From Alentia gelatinosa (taxonomy: Eukaryota; Annelida; Polychaeta; Phyllodocida; Polynoidae), in assembly GCA_950022655.1 (NCBI GenBank), contig OX465589.1, positions 31,907,970 to 31,971,969 of the forward strand: a stretch of DNA of 64,000 nt. The letters are read 5' to 3'. The notes beneath the pieces are model-generated. The model saw nothing but the letters and a program-made list of their open reading frames with translations, did not search any database and was not told where the DNA came from. A program made the translations under genes and the position numbers. This document shows positions 23,500 to 36,140 of this stretch, piece by piece (the first letter of the stretch is position 1; every line of letters starts with the position of its first letter).

Positions 23500-25258
23500 G
23501 GGTGAGACAGTTAGGCTGGGTGAGACAGACTCAGGCAGAGTGAGACAGACTCAGGCAGGGTGAGACAGACTCGGGAAGGGTGAGTTGAGACAGACTCAGG
23601 CAGGGTGAGACAGACTCTGGCAGGATGATGAGAGACAGACTCAGGCAGGGTATAAAAGACACGGGCAGGGCGAGATAGGCTTGGGCAGGGTGATGAGAAA
23701 CAGACTTGGACAATGTGAGACAGACATGTGCAGGATAATGTGAGACAAACTGGGGCAGGGTGAGACAGAGTCAGGCAGGGTGAGACAGACTCAGGAAGGG
23801 TGAGGTGAGACAGAGTCAGGCAGGGTGAGACAGACTTGGGCAGGGTGATGAGAGACAGACTCAGGCAGGGTATGACAGACTTGGGTAGAGCGACATAGAC
23901 TTGAGCAGAGTGATGAGAGATAGACTGGGGCAGGGTGAAACAGACTCACACAGGATGAGACAGACTCAGACAGGGTGAGACAGACTCGGGCAGGGTTAGG
24001 TAATACAGACTCAGGCAGGGTGAAACAGACTCGGTCAGGGTGAAGGGAGACAGACAGAGGGAGGGTATAACAGACATGGGCAGTTTCAGGTTAGACAGAC
24101 TAGGGTAGGTCGAGACAGACTGGGGCAGGGTAAGTTGAGACAGACTGGGACAGGGTGAGAAAGACATGGGCAGGATAATGAGAGACAGACTGGGGCAGGG
24201 TTAGACAGAGTCAGGCAGGGTGAGACAGACTCGGGAAGGGTGAGACAATCTCGGGCAGAGTGATGAGAGACAGACTCAGGGAGGGTATGACAGACTCGGG
24301 CAGGCCTACTTAATTGGTCGCGAGTTTATGCAGCGACCTTGATATTGACTGCACTTGTTACTGATAGATTGGCCATCAACCCCTGTCTGTGCTGAGCTCC
24401 TCACTCTCAGTCGGATAGATTGACGTGCCGTACCGTACGCAGAATTTAACTCACTGTCGCCCAAATTATCATAGCCCAAGACATCTAAGGATGATACGTA
24501 CCAAATGCGGATATTCACTTCCAGTTAGAATTCAGCCATGAGACTTTAACATTAGTTAGGGACACATATAACCTACGATCACCTAAAATATGAAGAAAAT
24601 CGGCCAATTAGATCTAACGATATTCGTGTTTTAATCTGGTTGTATCAAATGCTGCTCTGGTGGCCAGTGTAGGCCTACTTAATTGGTCGCTAGTTTATGC
24701 AGCGACCTTGATATTGACTGCACTTGTTACTGATAGATTGGCCATCAACCCCTGTCTGTGCTGAGCTCCTCACTCTCAGTCAAATAGATTGATGGGCCTT
24801 ACCTTACGCAGAATTTAACTGACTGTCGTCCAAATTATCATAGCCCAAGACATCTGAGGATGATGCGTACCAAATGCGGAAATTCACTTCCCGTTGGAAT
24901 ATGGCCATGAAACTTTAACACCAGTTAGGGACACATATAACCTACGATCACCTAAAATATGAAGAAAATCGGCCGCTTGGATCTAACGACATTCACGTTT
25001 GAATATGGTTGTATCAAATGCTGCTCTGGTGGCCAGTGTACTGACGCTGGGTGACTATGATAAGAACTAACGTTTTAATTGACAGGTCCTGCCACCTGGT
25101 GTATTATGTGAAACCAGGTTCCTCACTACATTCATAACGCCCTTAACATGCCCTCTTCCTGTCAGACTCAGTGGTCTAGAGGTAGTGTCAGCAAGGGAAA
25201 CCTATGGTTGAGAGTTCAATCCCCTTCCATGCAGAGCGGGTTTTTTTTCAAGAGTCAT
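23500..25258 (+). repeat. Unit 14 (1759 bp)
   Basis: A 23500-24301, B1 24302-24670 (G variant in the inverted repeat, cattagttagg near 24549), B2 24671-25039, C 25040-25258. A has acatgtgcagg near 23727 as a private change. Confidence 0.94.
25165..25248 (+). promoter_or_regulatory. tRNA-like Pol III module 15
   Basis: Boxes intact; tract ggg+T8. Confidence 0.55.
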
Positions 25259-27017
25259 GGGTGAGACAGTTAGGCTGGGTGAGACAGACTCAGGCAGAGT
25301 GAGACAGACTCAGGCAGGGTGAGACAGACTCGGGAAGGGTGAGTTGAGACAGACTCAGGCAGGGTGAGACAGACTCTGGCAGGATGATGAGAGACAGACT
25401 CAGGCAGGGTATAAAAGACACGGGCAGGGCGAGATAGGCTTGGGCAGGGTGATGAGAAACAGACTTGGACAATGTGAGACAGACATGGGCAGGATAATGT
25501 GAGACAAACTGGGGCAGGGTGAGACAGAGTCAGGCAGGGTGAGACAGACTCAGGAAGGGTGAGGTGAGACAGAGTCAGGCAGGGTGAGACAGACTTGGGC
25601 AGGGTGATGAGAGACAGACTCAGGCAGGGTATGACAGACTTGGGTAGAGCGACATAGACTTGAGCAGAGTGATGAGAGACAGACTGGGGCAGGGTGAAAC
25701 AGACTCACACAGGATGAGACAGACTCAGACAGGGTGAGACAGACTCGGGCAGGGTTAGGTAATACAGACTCAGGCAGGGTGAAACAGACTCGGTCAGGGT
25801 GAAGGGAGACAGACAGAGGGAGGGTATAACAGACATGGGCAGTTTCAGGTTAGACAGACTAGGGTAGGTCGAGACAGACTGGGGCAGGGTAAGTTGAGAC
25901 AGAGTGGAACAGGGTGAGAAAGACATGGGCAGGATAATGAGAGACAGACTGGGGCAGGGTTAGACAGAGTCAGGCAGGGTGAGACAGACTCGGGAAGGGT
26001 GAGACAATCTCGGGCAGAGTGATGAGAGACAGACTCAGGGAGGGTATGACAGACTCGGGCAGGCCTACTTAATTGGTCGCGAGTTTATGCAGCGACCTTG
26101 ATATTGACTGCACTTGTTACTGATAGATTGGCCATCAACCCCTGTCTGTGCTGAGCTCCTCACTCTCAGTCGGATAGATTGACGTGCCGTACCGTACGCA
26201 GAATTTAACTCACTGTCGCCCAAATTATCATAGCCCAAGACATCTAAGGATGATACGTACCAAATGCGGATATTCACTTCCAGTTAGAATTCAGCCATGA
26301 GACTTTAACATTAGTTAGGGACACATATAACCTACGATCACCTAAAATATGAAGAAAATCGGCCAATTAGATCTAACGATATTCGTGTTTTAATCTGGTT
26401 GTATCAAATGCTGCTCTGGTGGCCAGTGTAGGCCTACTTAATTGGTCGCTAGTTTATGCAGCGACCTTGATATTGACTGCACTTGTTACTGATAGATTGG
26501 CCATCAACCCCTGTCTGTGCTGAGCTCCTCACTCTCAGTCAAATAGATTGATGGGCCTTACCTTACGCAGAATTTAACTGACTGTCGTCCAAATTATCAT
26601 AGCCCAAGACATCTGAGGATGATGCGTACCAAATGCGGAAATTCACTTCCCGTTGGAATATGGCCATGAAACTTTAACACCAGTTAGGGACACATATAAC
26701 CTACGATCACCTAAAATATGAAGAAAATCGGCCGCTTGGATCTAACGACATTCACGTTTGAATATGGTTGTATCAAATGCTGCTCTGGTGGCCAGTGTAC
26801 TGACGCTGGGTGACTATGATAAGAACTAACGTTTTAATTGACAGGTCCTGCCACCTGGTGTATTATGTGAAACCAGGTTCCTCACTACATTCATAACGCC
26901 CTTAACATGCCCTTTTCCTGTCAGACTCAGTGGTCTAGAGGTAGTGTCAGCAAGGGAAACCTATGGTTGAGAGTTCAATCCCCTTCCATGCAGAGCGGTT
27001 TTTTTTTCAAGAGTCAT
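25259..27017 (+). repeat. Unit 15 (1759 bp)
   Basis: A 25259-26060, B1 26061-26429, B2 26430-26798, C 26799-27017. A shares ggaacaggg at 25908 with units 10 and 20. C has gccctttt instead of gccctctt near 26911. Confidence 0.94.
26924..27007 (+). promoter_or_regulatory. tRNA-like Pol III module 16
   Basis: Boxes intact; tract gg+T9. Copy of module 11 at +8335. Confidence 0.55.
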
Positions 27018-28756
27018 GGGTGAGACAGTTAGGCTGGGTGAGACAGACTCAGGCAGAGTGAGACAGACTCAGGCAGGGTGAGACAGACTCGGGAAGGGTG
27101 AGTTGAGACAGACTCAGGCAGGGTGAGACAGACTCTGGCAGGATGATGAGAGACAGACTCAGGCAGGGTATAAAAGACACGGGCAGGGCGAGATAGGCTT
27201 GGGCAGGGTGATGAGAAACAGACTTGGACAATGTGAGACAGACATGGGCAGGATAATGTGAGACAAACTGGGGCAGGGTGAGACAGAGTCAGGCAGGGTG
27301 AGACAGACTCAGGAAGGGTGAGGTGAGACAGACTTGGGCAGGGTGATGAGAGACAGACTCAGGCAGGGTATGACAGACTTGGGTAGAGCGACATAGACTT
27401 GAGCAGAGTGATGAGAGACAGACTGGGGCAGGGTGAGACAGACTCACACAGGATGAGACAGACTCAGACAGGGTGAGACAGACTCGGGCAGGGTTAGGTA
27501 ATACAGACTCAGGCAGGGTGAAACAGACTCGGTCAGGGTGAAGGGAGACAGACAGAGGGAGGGTATAACAGACATGGGCAGTTTCAGGTTAGACAGACTA
27601 GGGTAGGTCGAGACAGACTGGGGCAGGGTAAGTTGAGACAGACGGGGACAGGGTGAGAAAGACATGGGCAGGATAATGAGAGACAGACTGGGGCAGGGTT
27701 AGACAGAGTCAGGCAGGGTGAGACAGACTCGGGAAGGGTGAGACAATCTCGGGCAGGGTGATGAGAGACAGACTCAGGGAGGGTATGACAGACTCGGGCA
27801 GGCCTACTTAATTGGTCGCGAGTTTATGCAGCGACCTTGATATTGACTGCACTTGTTACTGATAGATTGGCCATCAACCCCTGTCTGTGCTGAGCTCCTC
27901 ACTCTCAGTCGGATAGATTGACGTGCCGTACCGTACGCAGAATTTAACTCACTGTCGCCCAAATTATCATAGCCCAAGACATCTAAGGATGATACGTACC
28001 AAATGCGGATATTCACTTCCAGTTAGAATTCAGCCATGAGACTTTAACACCAGTTAGGGACACATATAACCTACGATCACCTAAAATATGAAGAAAATCG
28101 GCCAATTAGATCTAACGATATTCGTGTTTGAATCTGGTTGTATCAAATGTTGCTCTGGTGGCCAGTGTAGGCCTACTTAATTGGTCGCTAGTTTATGCAG
28201 CGACCTTGATATTGACTACACTTGTTACTGATAGATTGGCCATCAACCCCTGTCTGTGCTGAGCTCCTCACTCTCAGTCAAATAGATTGATGGGCCTTAC
28301 CTTACGCAGAATTTAACTGACTGTCGTCCAAATTATCATAGCCCAAGACATCTGAGGATGATGCGTACCAAATGCGGAAATTCACTTCGCGTTGGAATAT
28401 GGCCATGAAACTTTAACACCAGTTAGGGACACATATAACCTACGATCACCTAAAATATGAAGAAAATCGGCCGCTTGGATCTAACGACATTCACGTTTGA
28501 ATATGGTTGTATCAAATGCTGCTCTGGTGGCCAGTGTACTGACGCTGGGTGACTATGATAAGAACTAACGTTTTAATTGACAGGTCCTGCCACCTGGTGT
28601 ATTATGTGAAACCAGGTTCCTCACTACATTCATAACGCCCTTAACATGCCCTCTTCCTGTCAGACTCAGTGGTCTAGAGGTAGTGTCAGCAAGGGAAACC
28701 TATGGTTGAGAGTTCAATCCCCTTCTATGCAGAGCGGGTTTTTTTTCAAGAGTCAT
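27018..28756 (+). repeat. Unit 16 (1739 bp)
   Basis: A 27018-27799 (782 bp), B1 27800-28168, B2 28169-28537, C 28538-28756. Copy of unit 11 at +8335. C has ccccttctatg near 28722, four bases downstream of the B box. Confidence 0.94.
28663..28746 (+). promoter_or_regulatory. tRNA-like Pol III module 17
   Basis: Boxes intact; ccttctatg replaces ccttccatg in the would-be acceptor strand; tract ggg+T8. Confidence 0.55.
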
Positions 28757-30295
28757 GGGTGAGACAGTTAGGCTGGGTGAGACAGACTCAGGCAGAGTGA
28801 GACAGACTCAGGCAGGGTGAGACAGACTCAGGAAGGGTGAGGTGAGACAGAGTCAGGCAGGGTGAGACAGACTTGGGCAGGGTGATGAGAGACAGACTCA
28901 GGCAGGGTATGACAGACTTGGGTAGAGCGACATAGACTTGAGCAGAGTGATGAGAGACAGACTGGGGCAGGGTGAGACAGACTCACACAGGATGAGACAG
29001 ACTCAGACAGGGTGAGACAGACTCGGGCAGGGTTAGGTAATACAGACTCAGGCAGGGTGAAACAGACTCGGTCAGGGTGAAGGGAGACAGACAGAGGGAG
29101 GGTATAACAGACATGGGCAGTTTCAGGTTAGACAGACTAGGGTAGGTCGAGACAGACTGGGGCAGGGTAAGTTGAGACAGACGGGGACAGGGTGAGAAAG
29201 ACATGGGCAGGATAATGAGAGACAGACTGGGGCAGGGTTAGACAGAGTCAGGCAGGGTGAGACAGACTCGGGAAGGGTGAGACAATCTCGGGCAGGGTGA
29301 TGAGAGACAGACTCAGGGAGGGTATGACAGACTCGGGCAGGCCTACTTAATTGGTCGCTAGTTTATGCAGCGACCTTGATATTGACTGCACTTGTTACTG
29401 ATAGATTGGCCATCAACCCCTGTCTGTGCTGAGCTCCTCACTCTCAGTCGGATAGATTGACGTGCCGTACCGTACGCAGAATTTAACTCACTGTCGCCCA
29501 AATTATCATAGCCCAAGACATCTAAGGATGATACGTACCAAATGCGGATATTCACTTCCAGTTAGAATTCAGCCATGAGACTTTAACACCAGTTAGGGAC
29601 ACATATAACCTACGATCACCTAAAATATGAAGAAAATCGGCCAATTAGATCTAACGATATTCGTGTTTTAATCTGGTTGTATCAAATGCTGCTCTGGTGG
29701 CCAGTGTAGGCCTACTTAATTGGTCGCTAGTTTATGCAGCGACCTTGATATTGACTGCACTTGTTACTGATAGATTGGCCATCAACCCCTGTCTGTGCTG
29801 AGCTCCTCACTCTCAGTCAAATAGATTGATGGGCCTTACCTTACGCAGAATTTAACTGACTGTCGTCCAAATTATCATAGCCCAAGACATCTGAGGATGA
29901 TGCGTACCAAATGCGGAAATTCACTTCCCGTTGGAATATGGCCATGAAACTTTAACACCAGTTAGGGACACATATAACCTACGATCACCTAAAATATGAA
30001 GAAAATCGGCCGCTTGGATCTAACGACATTCACGTTTGAATATGGTTGTATCAAATGCTGCTCTGGTGGCCAGTGTACTGACGCTGGGTGACTATGATAA
30101 GAACTAACGTTTTAATTGACAGGTCCTGCCACCTGGTGTATTATGTGAAACCAGGTTCCTCACTACATTCATAACGCCCTTAACATGCCCTCTTCCTGTC
30201 AGACTCAGTGGTCTAGAGGTAGTGTCAGCAAGGGAAACCTATGGTTGAGAGTTCAATCCCCTTCCATGCAGAGCAGGTTTTTTTTCAAGAGTCAT
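28757..30295 (+). repeat. Unit 17, short A (1539 bp)
   Basis: A 28757-29338 (582 bp, no TATAAAAG), B1 29339-29707, B2 29708-30076, C 30077-30295. Copy of unit 12 at +8335, but B2 has tcaaatag where unit 12 has tcgaatag. Confidence 0.94.
30202..30285 (+). promoter_or_regulatory. tRNA-like Pol III module 18
   Basis: Boxes intact; tract agg+T8 (A at 30275), copy of module 13 at +8335. Confidence 0.55.
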
Positions 30296-31834
30296 GGGTG
30301 AGACAGTTAGGCTGGGTGAGACAGACTCAGGCAGAGTGAGACAGACTCAGGCAGGGTGAGACAGACTCAGGAAGGGTGAGGTGAGACAGAGTCAGGCAGG
30401 GTGAGACAGACTTGGGCAGGGTGATGAGAGACAGACTCAGGCAGGGTATGACAGACTTGGGTAGAGCGACATAGACTTGAGCAGAGTGATGAGAGACAGA
30501 CTGGGGCAGGGTGAGACAGACTCACACAGGATGAGACAGACTCAGACAGGGTGAGACAGACTCGGGCAGGGTTAGGTAATACAGACTCAGGCAGGGTGAA
30601 ACAGACTCGGTCAGGGTGAAGGGAGACAGACAGAGGGAGGGTATAACAGACATGGGCAGTTTCAGGTTAGACAGACTAGGGTAGGTCGAGACAGACTGGG
30701 GCAGGGTAAGTTGAGACAGACGGGGACAGGGTGAGAAAGACATGGGCAGGATAATGAGAGACAGACTGGGGCAGGGTTAGACAGAGTCAGGCAGGGTGAG
30801 ACAGACTCGGGAAGGGTGAGACAATCTCGGGCAGGGTGATGAGAGACAGACTCAGGGAGGGTATGACAGACTCGGGCAGGCCTACTTAATTGGTCGCTAG
30901 TTTATGCAGCGACCTTGATATTGACTGCACTTGTTACTGATAGATTGGCCATCAACCCCTGTCTGTGCTGAGCTCCTCACTCTCAGTCGGATAGATTGAC
31001 GTGCCGTACCGTACCCAGAATTTAACTCACTGTCGCCCAAATTATCATAGCCCAAGACATCTAAGGATGATACGTACCAAATGCGGATATTCACTTCCAG
31101 TTAGAATTTAGCCATGAGACTTTAACAATAGTTAGGGACACATATAACCTACGATCACCCAAAATATGAAGAAAATCGGCCAATTAGATCTAACGATATT
31201 CGTGTTTGAATCTGGTTGTATCAAATGCTGCTCTGGTGGCCAGTGTAGGCCTACTTAATTGGTCGCTAGTTTATGCAGCGACCTTGATATTGACTGCACT
31301 TGTTACTGATAGATTGGCCATCAACCCCTGTCTGTGCTGAGCTCCTCACTCTCAGTCGAATAGATTGATGGGCCTTACCTTACGCAGAATTTAACTGACT
31401 GTCGTCCAAATTATCATAGCCCAAGACATCTGAGGATGATGCGTACTAAATGCGGAAATTCACTTCCCTTTGGAATATGGCCATGAAACTTTAACACCAG
31501 TTAGGGACACATATAACCTACGATCACCTAAAATATGAAGAAAATCGGCCGCTTGGATCTAACGACATTCACGTTTGAATATGGTTGTATCAAATGCTGC
31601 TCTGGTGGCCAGTGTACTGACGCTGGGTGACTATGATAAGAACTAACGTTTTAATTGACAGGTCCTGCCACCTGGTGTATTATGTGAAACCAGGTTCCTC
31701 ACTACATTCATAACGCCCTTAACATGCCCTCTTCCTGTCAGACTCAGTGGTCTAGAGGTAGTGTCAGCAAGGGAAACCTATGGTTGAGAGTTCAATCCCC
31801 TTCCATGCAGAGCGGGGTTTTTTTCAAGAGTCAT
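30296..31834 (+). repeat. Unit 18, short A (1539 bp)
   Basis: A 30296-30877 (582 bp, no TATAAAAG), B1 30878-31246, B2 31247-31615, C 31616-31834. Copy of unit 13 at +8335, with tacccagaa at 31015. Confidence 0.94.
31741..31824 (+). promoter_or_regulatory. tRNA-like Pol III module 19
   Basis: Boxes intact; tract gggg+T7. Confidence 0.55.
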
Positions 31835-33593
31835 GGGTGAGACAGTTAGGCTGGGTGAGACAGACTCAGGCAGAGTGAGACAGACTCAGGCAGGGTGAGA
31901 CAGACTCGGGAAGGGTGAGTTGAGACAGACTCAGGCAGGGTGAGACAGACTCTGGCAGGATGATGAGAGACAGACTCAGGCAGGGTATAAAAGACACGGG
32001 CAGGGCGAGATAGGCTTGGGCAGGGTGATGAGAAACAGACTTGGACAATGTGAGACAGACATGGGCAGGATAATGTGAGACAAACTGGGGCAGGGTGAGA
32101 CAGAGTCAGGCAGGGTGAGACAGACTCAGGAAGGGTGAGGTGAGACAGAGTCAGGCAGGGTGAGACAGACTTGGGCAGGGTGATGAGAGACAGACTCAGG
32201 CAGGGTATGACAGACTTGGGTAGAGCGACATAGACTTGAGCAGAGTGATGAGAGACAGACTGGGGCAGGGTGAAACAGACTCAGACAGGATGAGACAGAC
32301 TCAGACAGGGTGAGACAGACTCGGGCAGGGTTAGGTAATACAGACTCAGGCAGGGTGAAACAGACTCGGTCAGGGTGAAGGGAGACAGACAGAGGGAGGG
32401 TATAACAGACATGGGCAGTTTCAGGTTAGACAGACTAGGGTAGGTCGAGACAGACTGGGGCAGGGTAAGTTGAGACAGACTGGGACAGGGTGAGAAAGAC
32501 ATGGGCAGGATAATGAGAGACAGACTGGGGCAGGGTTAGACAGAGTCAGGCAGGGTGAGACAGACTCGGGAAGGGTGAGACAATCTCGGGCAGAGTGATG
32601 AGAGACAGACTCAGGGAGGGTATGACAGACTCGGGCAGGCCTACTTAATTGGTCGCGAGTTTATGCAGCGACCTTGATATTGACTGCACTTGTTACTGAT
32701 AGATTGGCCATCAACCCCTGTCTGTGCTGAGCTCCTCACTCTCAGTCGGATAGATTGACGTGCCGTACCGTACACAGAATTTAACTCACTGTCGCCCAAA
32801 TTATCATAGCCCAAGACATCTAAGGATGATACGTACCAAATGCGGATATTCACTTCCAGTTAGAATTCAGCCATGAGACTTTAACATTAGTTAGGGACAC
32901 ATATAACCTACGATCACCTAAAATATGAAGAAAATCGGCCAATTAGATCTAACGATATTCGTGTTTGAATCTGGTTGTATCAAATGCTGCTCTGGTGGCC
33001 AGTGTAGGCCTACTTAATTGGTCGCTAGTTTATGCAGCGACCTTGATATTGACTGCACTTGTTACTGATAGATTGGCCATCAACCCCTGTCTGTGCTGAG
33101 CTCCTCACTCTCAGTCAAATAGATTGATGGGCCTTACCTTACGCAGAATTTAACTGACTGTCGTCCAAATTATCATAGCCCAAGACATCTGAGGATGATG
33201 CGTACCAAATGCGGAAATTCACTTCCCGTTGGAATATGGCCATGAAACTTTAACACCAGTTAGGGACACATATAACCTACGATCACCTAAAATATGAAGA
33301 AAATCGGCCGCTTGGATCTAACGACATTCACGTTTGAATATGGTTGTATCAAATGCTGCTCTGGTGGCCAGTGTACTGACGCTGGGTGACTATGATAAGA
33401 ACTAACGTTTTAATTGACAGGTCCTGCCACCTGGTGTATTATGTGAAACCAGGTTCCTCACTACATTCATAACGCCCTTAACATGCCCTCTTCCTGTCAG
33501 ACTCAGTGGTCTAGAGGTAGTGTCAGCAAGGGAAACCTATGGTTGAGAGTTCAATCCCCTTCCATGCAGAGCGGGTTTTTTTTCAAGAGTCAT
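31835..33593 (+). repeat. Unit 19 (1759 bp)
   Basis: A 31835-32636, B1 32637-33005, B2 33006-33374, C 33375-33593. B1 has tacacagaa near 32773. A has actcagacaggatgag near 32281 where most units have actcacacaggatgag. Confidence 0.94.
33500..33583 (+). promoter_or_regulatory. tRNA-like Pol III module 20
   Basis: Boxes intact; tract ggg+T8. Confidence 0.55.
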
Positions 33594-35352
33594 GGGTGAG
33601 ACAGTTAGGCTGGGTGAGACAGACTCAGGCAGAGTGAGACAGACTCAGGCAGGGTGAGACAGACTCGGGAAGGGTGAGTTGAGACAGACTCAGGCAGGGT
33701 GAGACAGACTCTGGCAGGATGATGAGAGACAGACTCAGGCAGGGTATAAAAGACACGGGCAGGGCGAGATAGGCTTGGGCAGGGTGATGAGAAACAGACT
33801 TGGACAATGTGAGACAGACATGGGCAGGATAATGTGAGACAAACTGGGGCAGGGTGAGACAGAGTCAGGCAGGGTGAGACAGACTCAGGAAGGGTGAGGT
33901 GAGACAGAGTCAGGCAGGGTGAGACAGACTTGGGCAGGGTGATGAGAGACAGACTCAGGCAGGGTATGACAGACTTGGGTAGAGCGACATAGACTTGAGC
34001 AGAGTGATGAGAGACAGACTGGGGCAGGGTGAAACAGACTCACACAGGATGAGACAGACTCAGACAGGGTGAGACAGACTCGGGCAGGGTTAGGTAATAC
34101 AGACTCAGGCAGGGTGAAACAGACTCGGTCAGGGTGAAGGGAGACAGACAGAGGGAGGGTATAACAGACATGGGCAGTTTCAGGTTAGACAGACTAGGGT
34201 AGGTCGAGACAGACTGGGGCAGGGTAAGTTGAGACAGACTGGAACAGGGTGAGAAAGACATGGGCAGGATAATGAGAGACAGACTGGGGCAGGGTTAGAC
34301 AGAGTCAGGCAGGGTGAGACAGACTCGGGAAGGGTGAGACAATCTCGGGCAGAGTGATGAGAGACAGACTCAGGGAGGGTATGACAGACTCGGGCAGGCC
34401 TACTTAATTGGTCGCGAGTTTATGCAGCGACCTTGATATTGACTGCACTTGTTACTGATAGATTGGCCATCAACCCCTGTCTGTGCTGAGCTCCTCACTC
34501 TCAGTCGGATAGATTGACGTGCCGTACCGTACGCAGAATTTAACTCACTGTCGCCCAAATTATCATAGCCCAAGACATCTAAGGATGATACGTACCAAAT
34601 GCGGATATTCACTTCCAGTTAGAATTCAGCCATGAGACTTTAACATTAGTTAGGGACACATATAACCTACGATCACCTAAAATATGAAGAAAATCGGCCA
34701 ATTAGATCTAACGATATTCGTGTTTTAATCTGGTTGTATCAAATGCTGCTCTGGTGGCCAGTGTAGGCCTACTTAATTGGTCGCTAGTTTATGCAGCGAC
34801 CTTGATATTGACTGCACTTGTTACTGATAGATTGGCCATCAACCCCTGTCTGTGCTGAGCTCCTCACTCTCAGTCAAATAGATTGATGGGCCTTACCTTA
34901 CGCAGAATTTAACTGACTGTCGTCCAAATTATCATAGCCCAAGACATCTGAGGATGATGCGTACCAAATGCGGAAATTCACTTCCCGTTGGAATATGGCC
35001 ATGAAACTTTAACACCAGTTAGGGACACATATAACCTACGATCACCTAAAATATGAAGAAAATCGGCCGCTTGGATCTAACGACATTCACGTTTGAATAT
35101 GGTTGTATCAAATGCTGCTCTGGTGGCCAGTGTACTGACGCTGGGTGGCTATGATAAGAACTAACGTTTTAATTGACAGGTCCTGCCACCTGGTGTATTA
35201 TGTGAAACCAGGTTCCTCACTACATTCATAACGCCCTTAACATGCCCTTTTCCTGTCAGACTCAGTGGTCTAGAGGTAGTGTCAGCAAGGGAAACCTATG
35301 GTTGAGAGTTCAATCCCCTTCCATGCAGAGCGGTTTTTTTTTCAAGAGTCAT
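33594..35352 (+). repeat. Unit 20 (1759 bp)
   Basis: A 33594-34395, B1 34396-34764, B2 34765-35133, C 35134-35352. Copy of unit 15 at +8335. C has gggtggctatg near 35146 as a private change. Confidence 0.94.
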
Positions 35353-36140
35353 GGGTGAGACAGTTAGGCTGGGTGAGACAGACTCAGGCAGAGTGAGACA
35401 GACTCAGGCAGGGTGAGACAGACTCGGGAAGGGTGAGTTGAGACAGACTCAGGCAGGGTGAGACAGACTCTGGCAGGATGATGAGAGACAGACTCAGGCA
35501 GGGTATAAAAGACACGGGCAGGGCGAGATAGGCTTGGGCAGGGTGATGAGAAACAGACTTGGACAATGTGAGACAGACATGGGCAGGATAATGTGAGACA
35601 AACTGGGGCAGGGTGAGACAGAGTCAGGCAGGGTGAGACAGACTCAGGAAGGGTGAGGTGAGACAGACTTGGGCAGGGTGATGAGAGACAGACTCAGGCA
35701 GGGTATGACAGACTTGGGTAGAGCGACATAGACTTGAGCAGAGTGATGAGAGACAGACTGGGGCAGGGTGAGACAGACTCACACAGGATGAGACAGACTC
35801 AGACAGGGTGAGACAGACTCGGGCAGGGTTAGGTAATACAGACTCAGGCAGGGTGAAACAGACTCGGTCAGGGTGAAGGGAGACAGACAGAGGGAGGGTA
35901 TAACAGACATGGGCAGTTTCAGGTTAGACAGACTAGGGTAGGTCGAGACAGACTGGGGCAGGGTAAGTTGAGACAGACGGGGACAGGGTGAGAAAGACAT
36001 GGGCAGGATAATGAGAGACAGACTGGGGCAGGGTTAGACAGAGTCAGGCAGGGTGAGACAGACTCGGGAAGGGTGAGACAATCTCGGGCAGGGTGATGAG
36101 AGACAGACTCAGGGAGGGTATGACAGACTCGGGCAGGCCT
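33920..36140 (+). repeat. Five-unit higher-order repeat, copy 3, truncated
   Basis: Continues in register with the first two copies (ggaacaggg at 34243, gccctttt near 35247) but stops around the start of the B1 at 36135. There the G variant of the first inverted repeat, present at 27816 and 19481, is absent. It then joins a different family of units. Confidence 0.75.
35259..35342 (+). promoter_or_regulatory. tRNA-like Pol III module 21
   Basis: Boxes intact; tract gg+T9; copy of modules 11 and 16. Confidence 0.55.

Larger units (their letters stand above)
17250..25584 (+). repeat. Five-unit higher-order repeat, copy 1 (8335 bp)
   Basis: Units of 1739, 1539, 1539, 1759 and 1759 bp add to 8335 bp, and the same order recurs at +8335 and partly at +16670. 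Private marks in register: ggaacaggg at 17573, 25908 and 34243; tacccagaatt at 22680 and 31015; gagcagg before the T-tract at 21940 and 30275. The start is placed just after a 20-bp indel that breaks register in the A block beginning at 16944. Confidence 0.85.
25585..33919 (+). repeat. Five-unit higher-order repeat, copy 2 (8335 bp)
   Basis: Second copy of the 8335-bp block, including both short (1539-bp) units at 28757 and 30296. It differs from copy 1 at isolated sites, for example T8 with gggg+T7 at the T-tract ending 31824 where copy 1 has ggg+T8. Confidence 0.85.
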
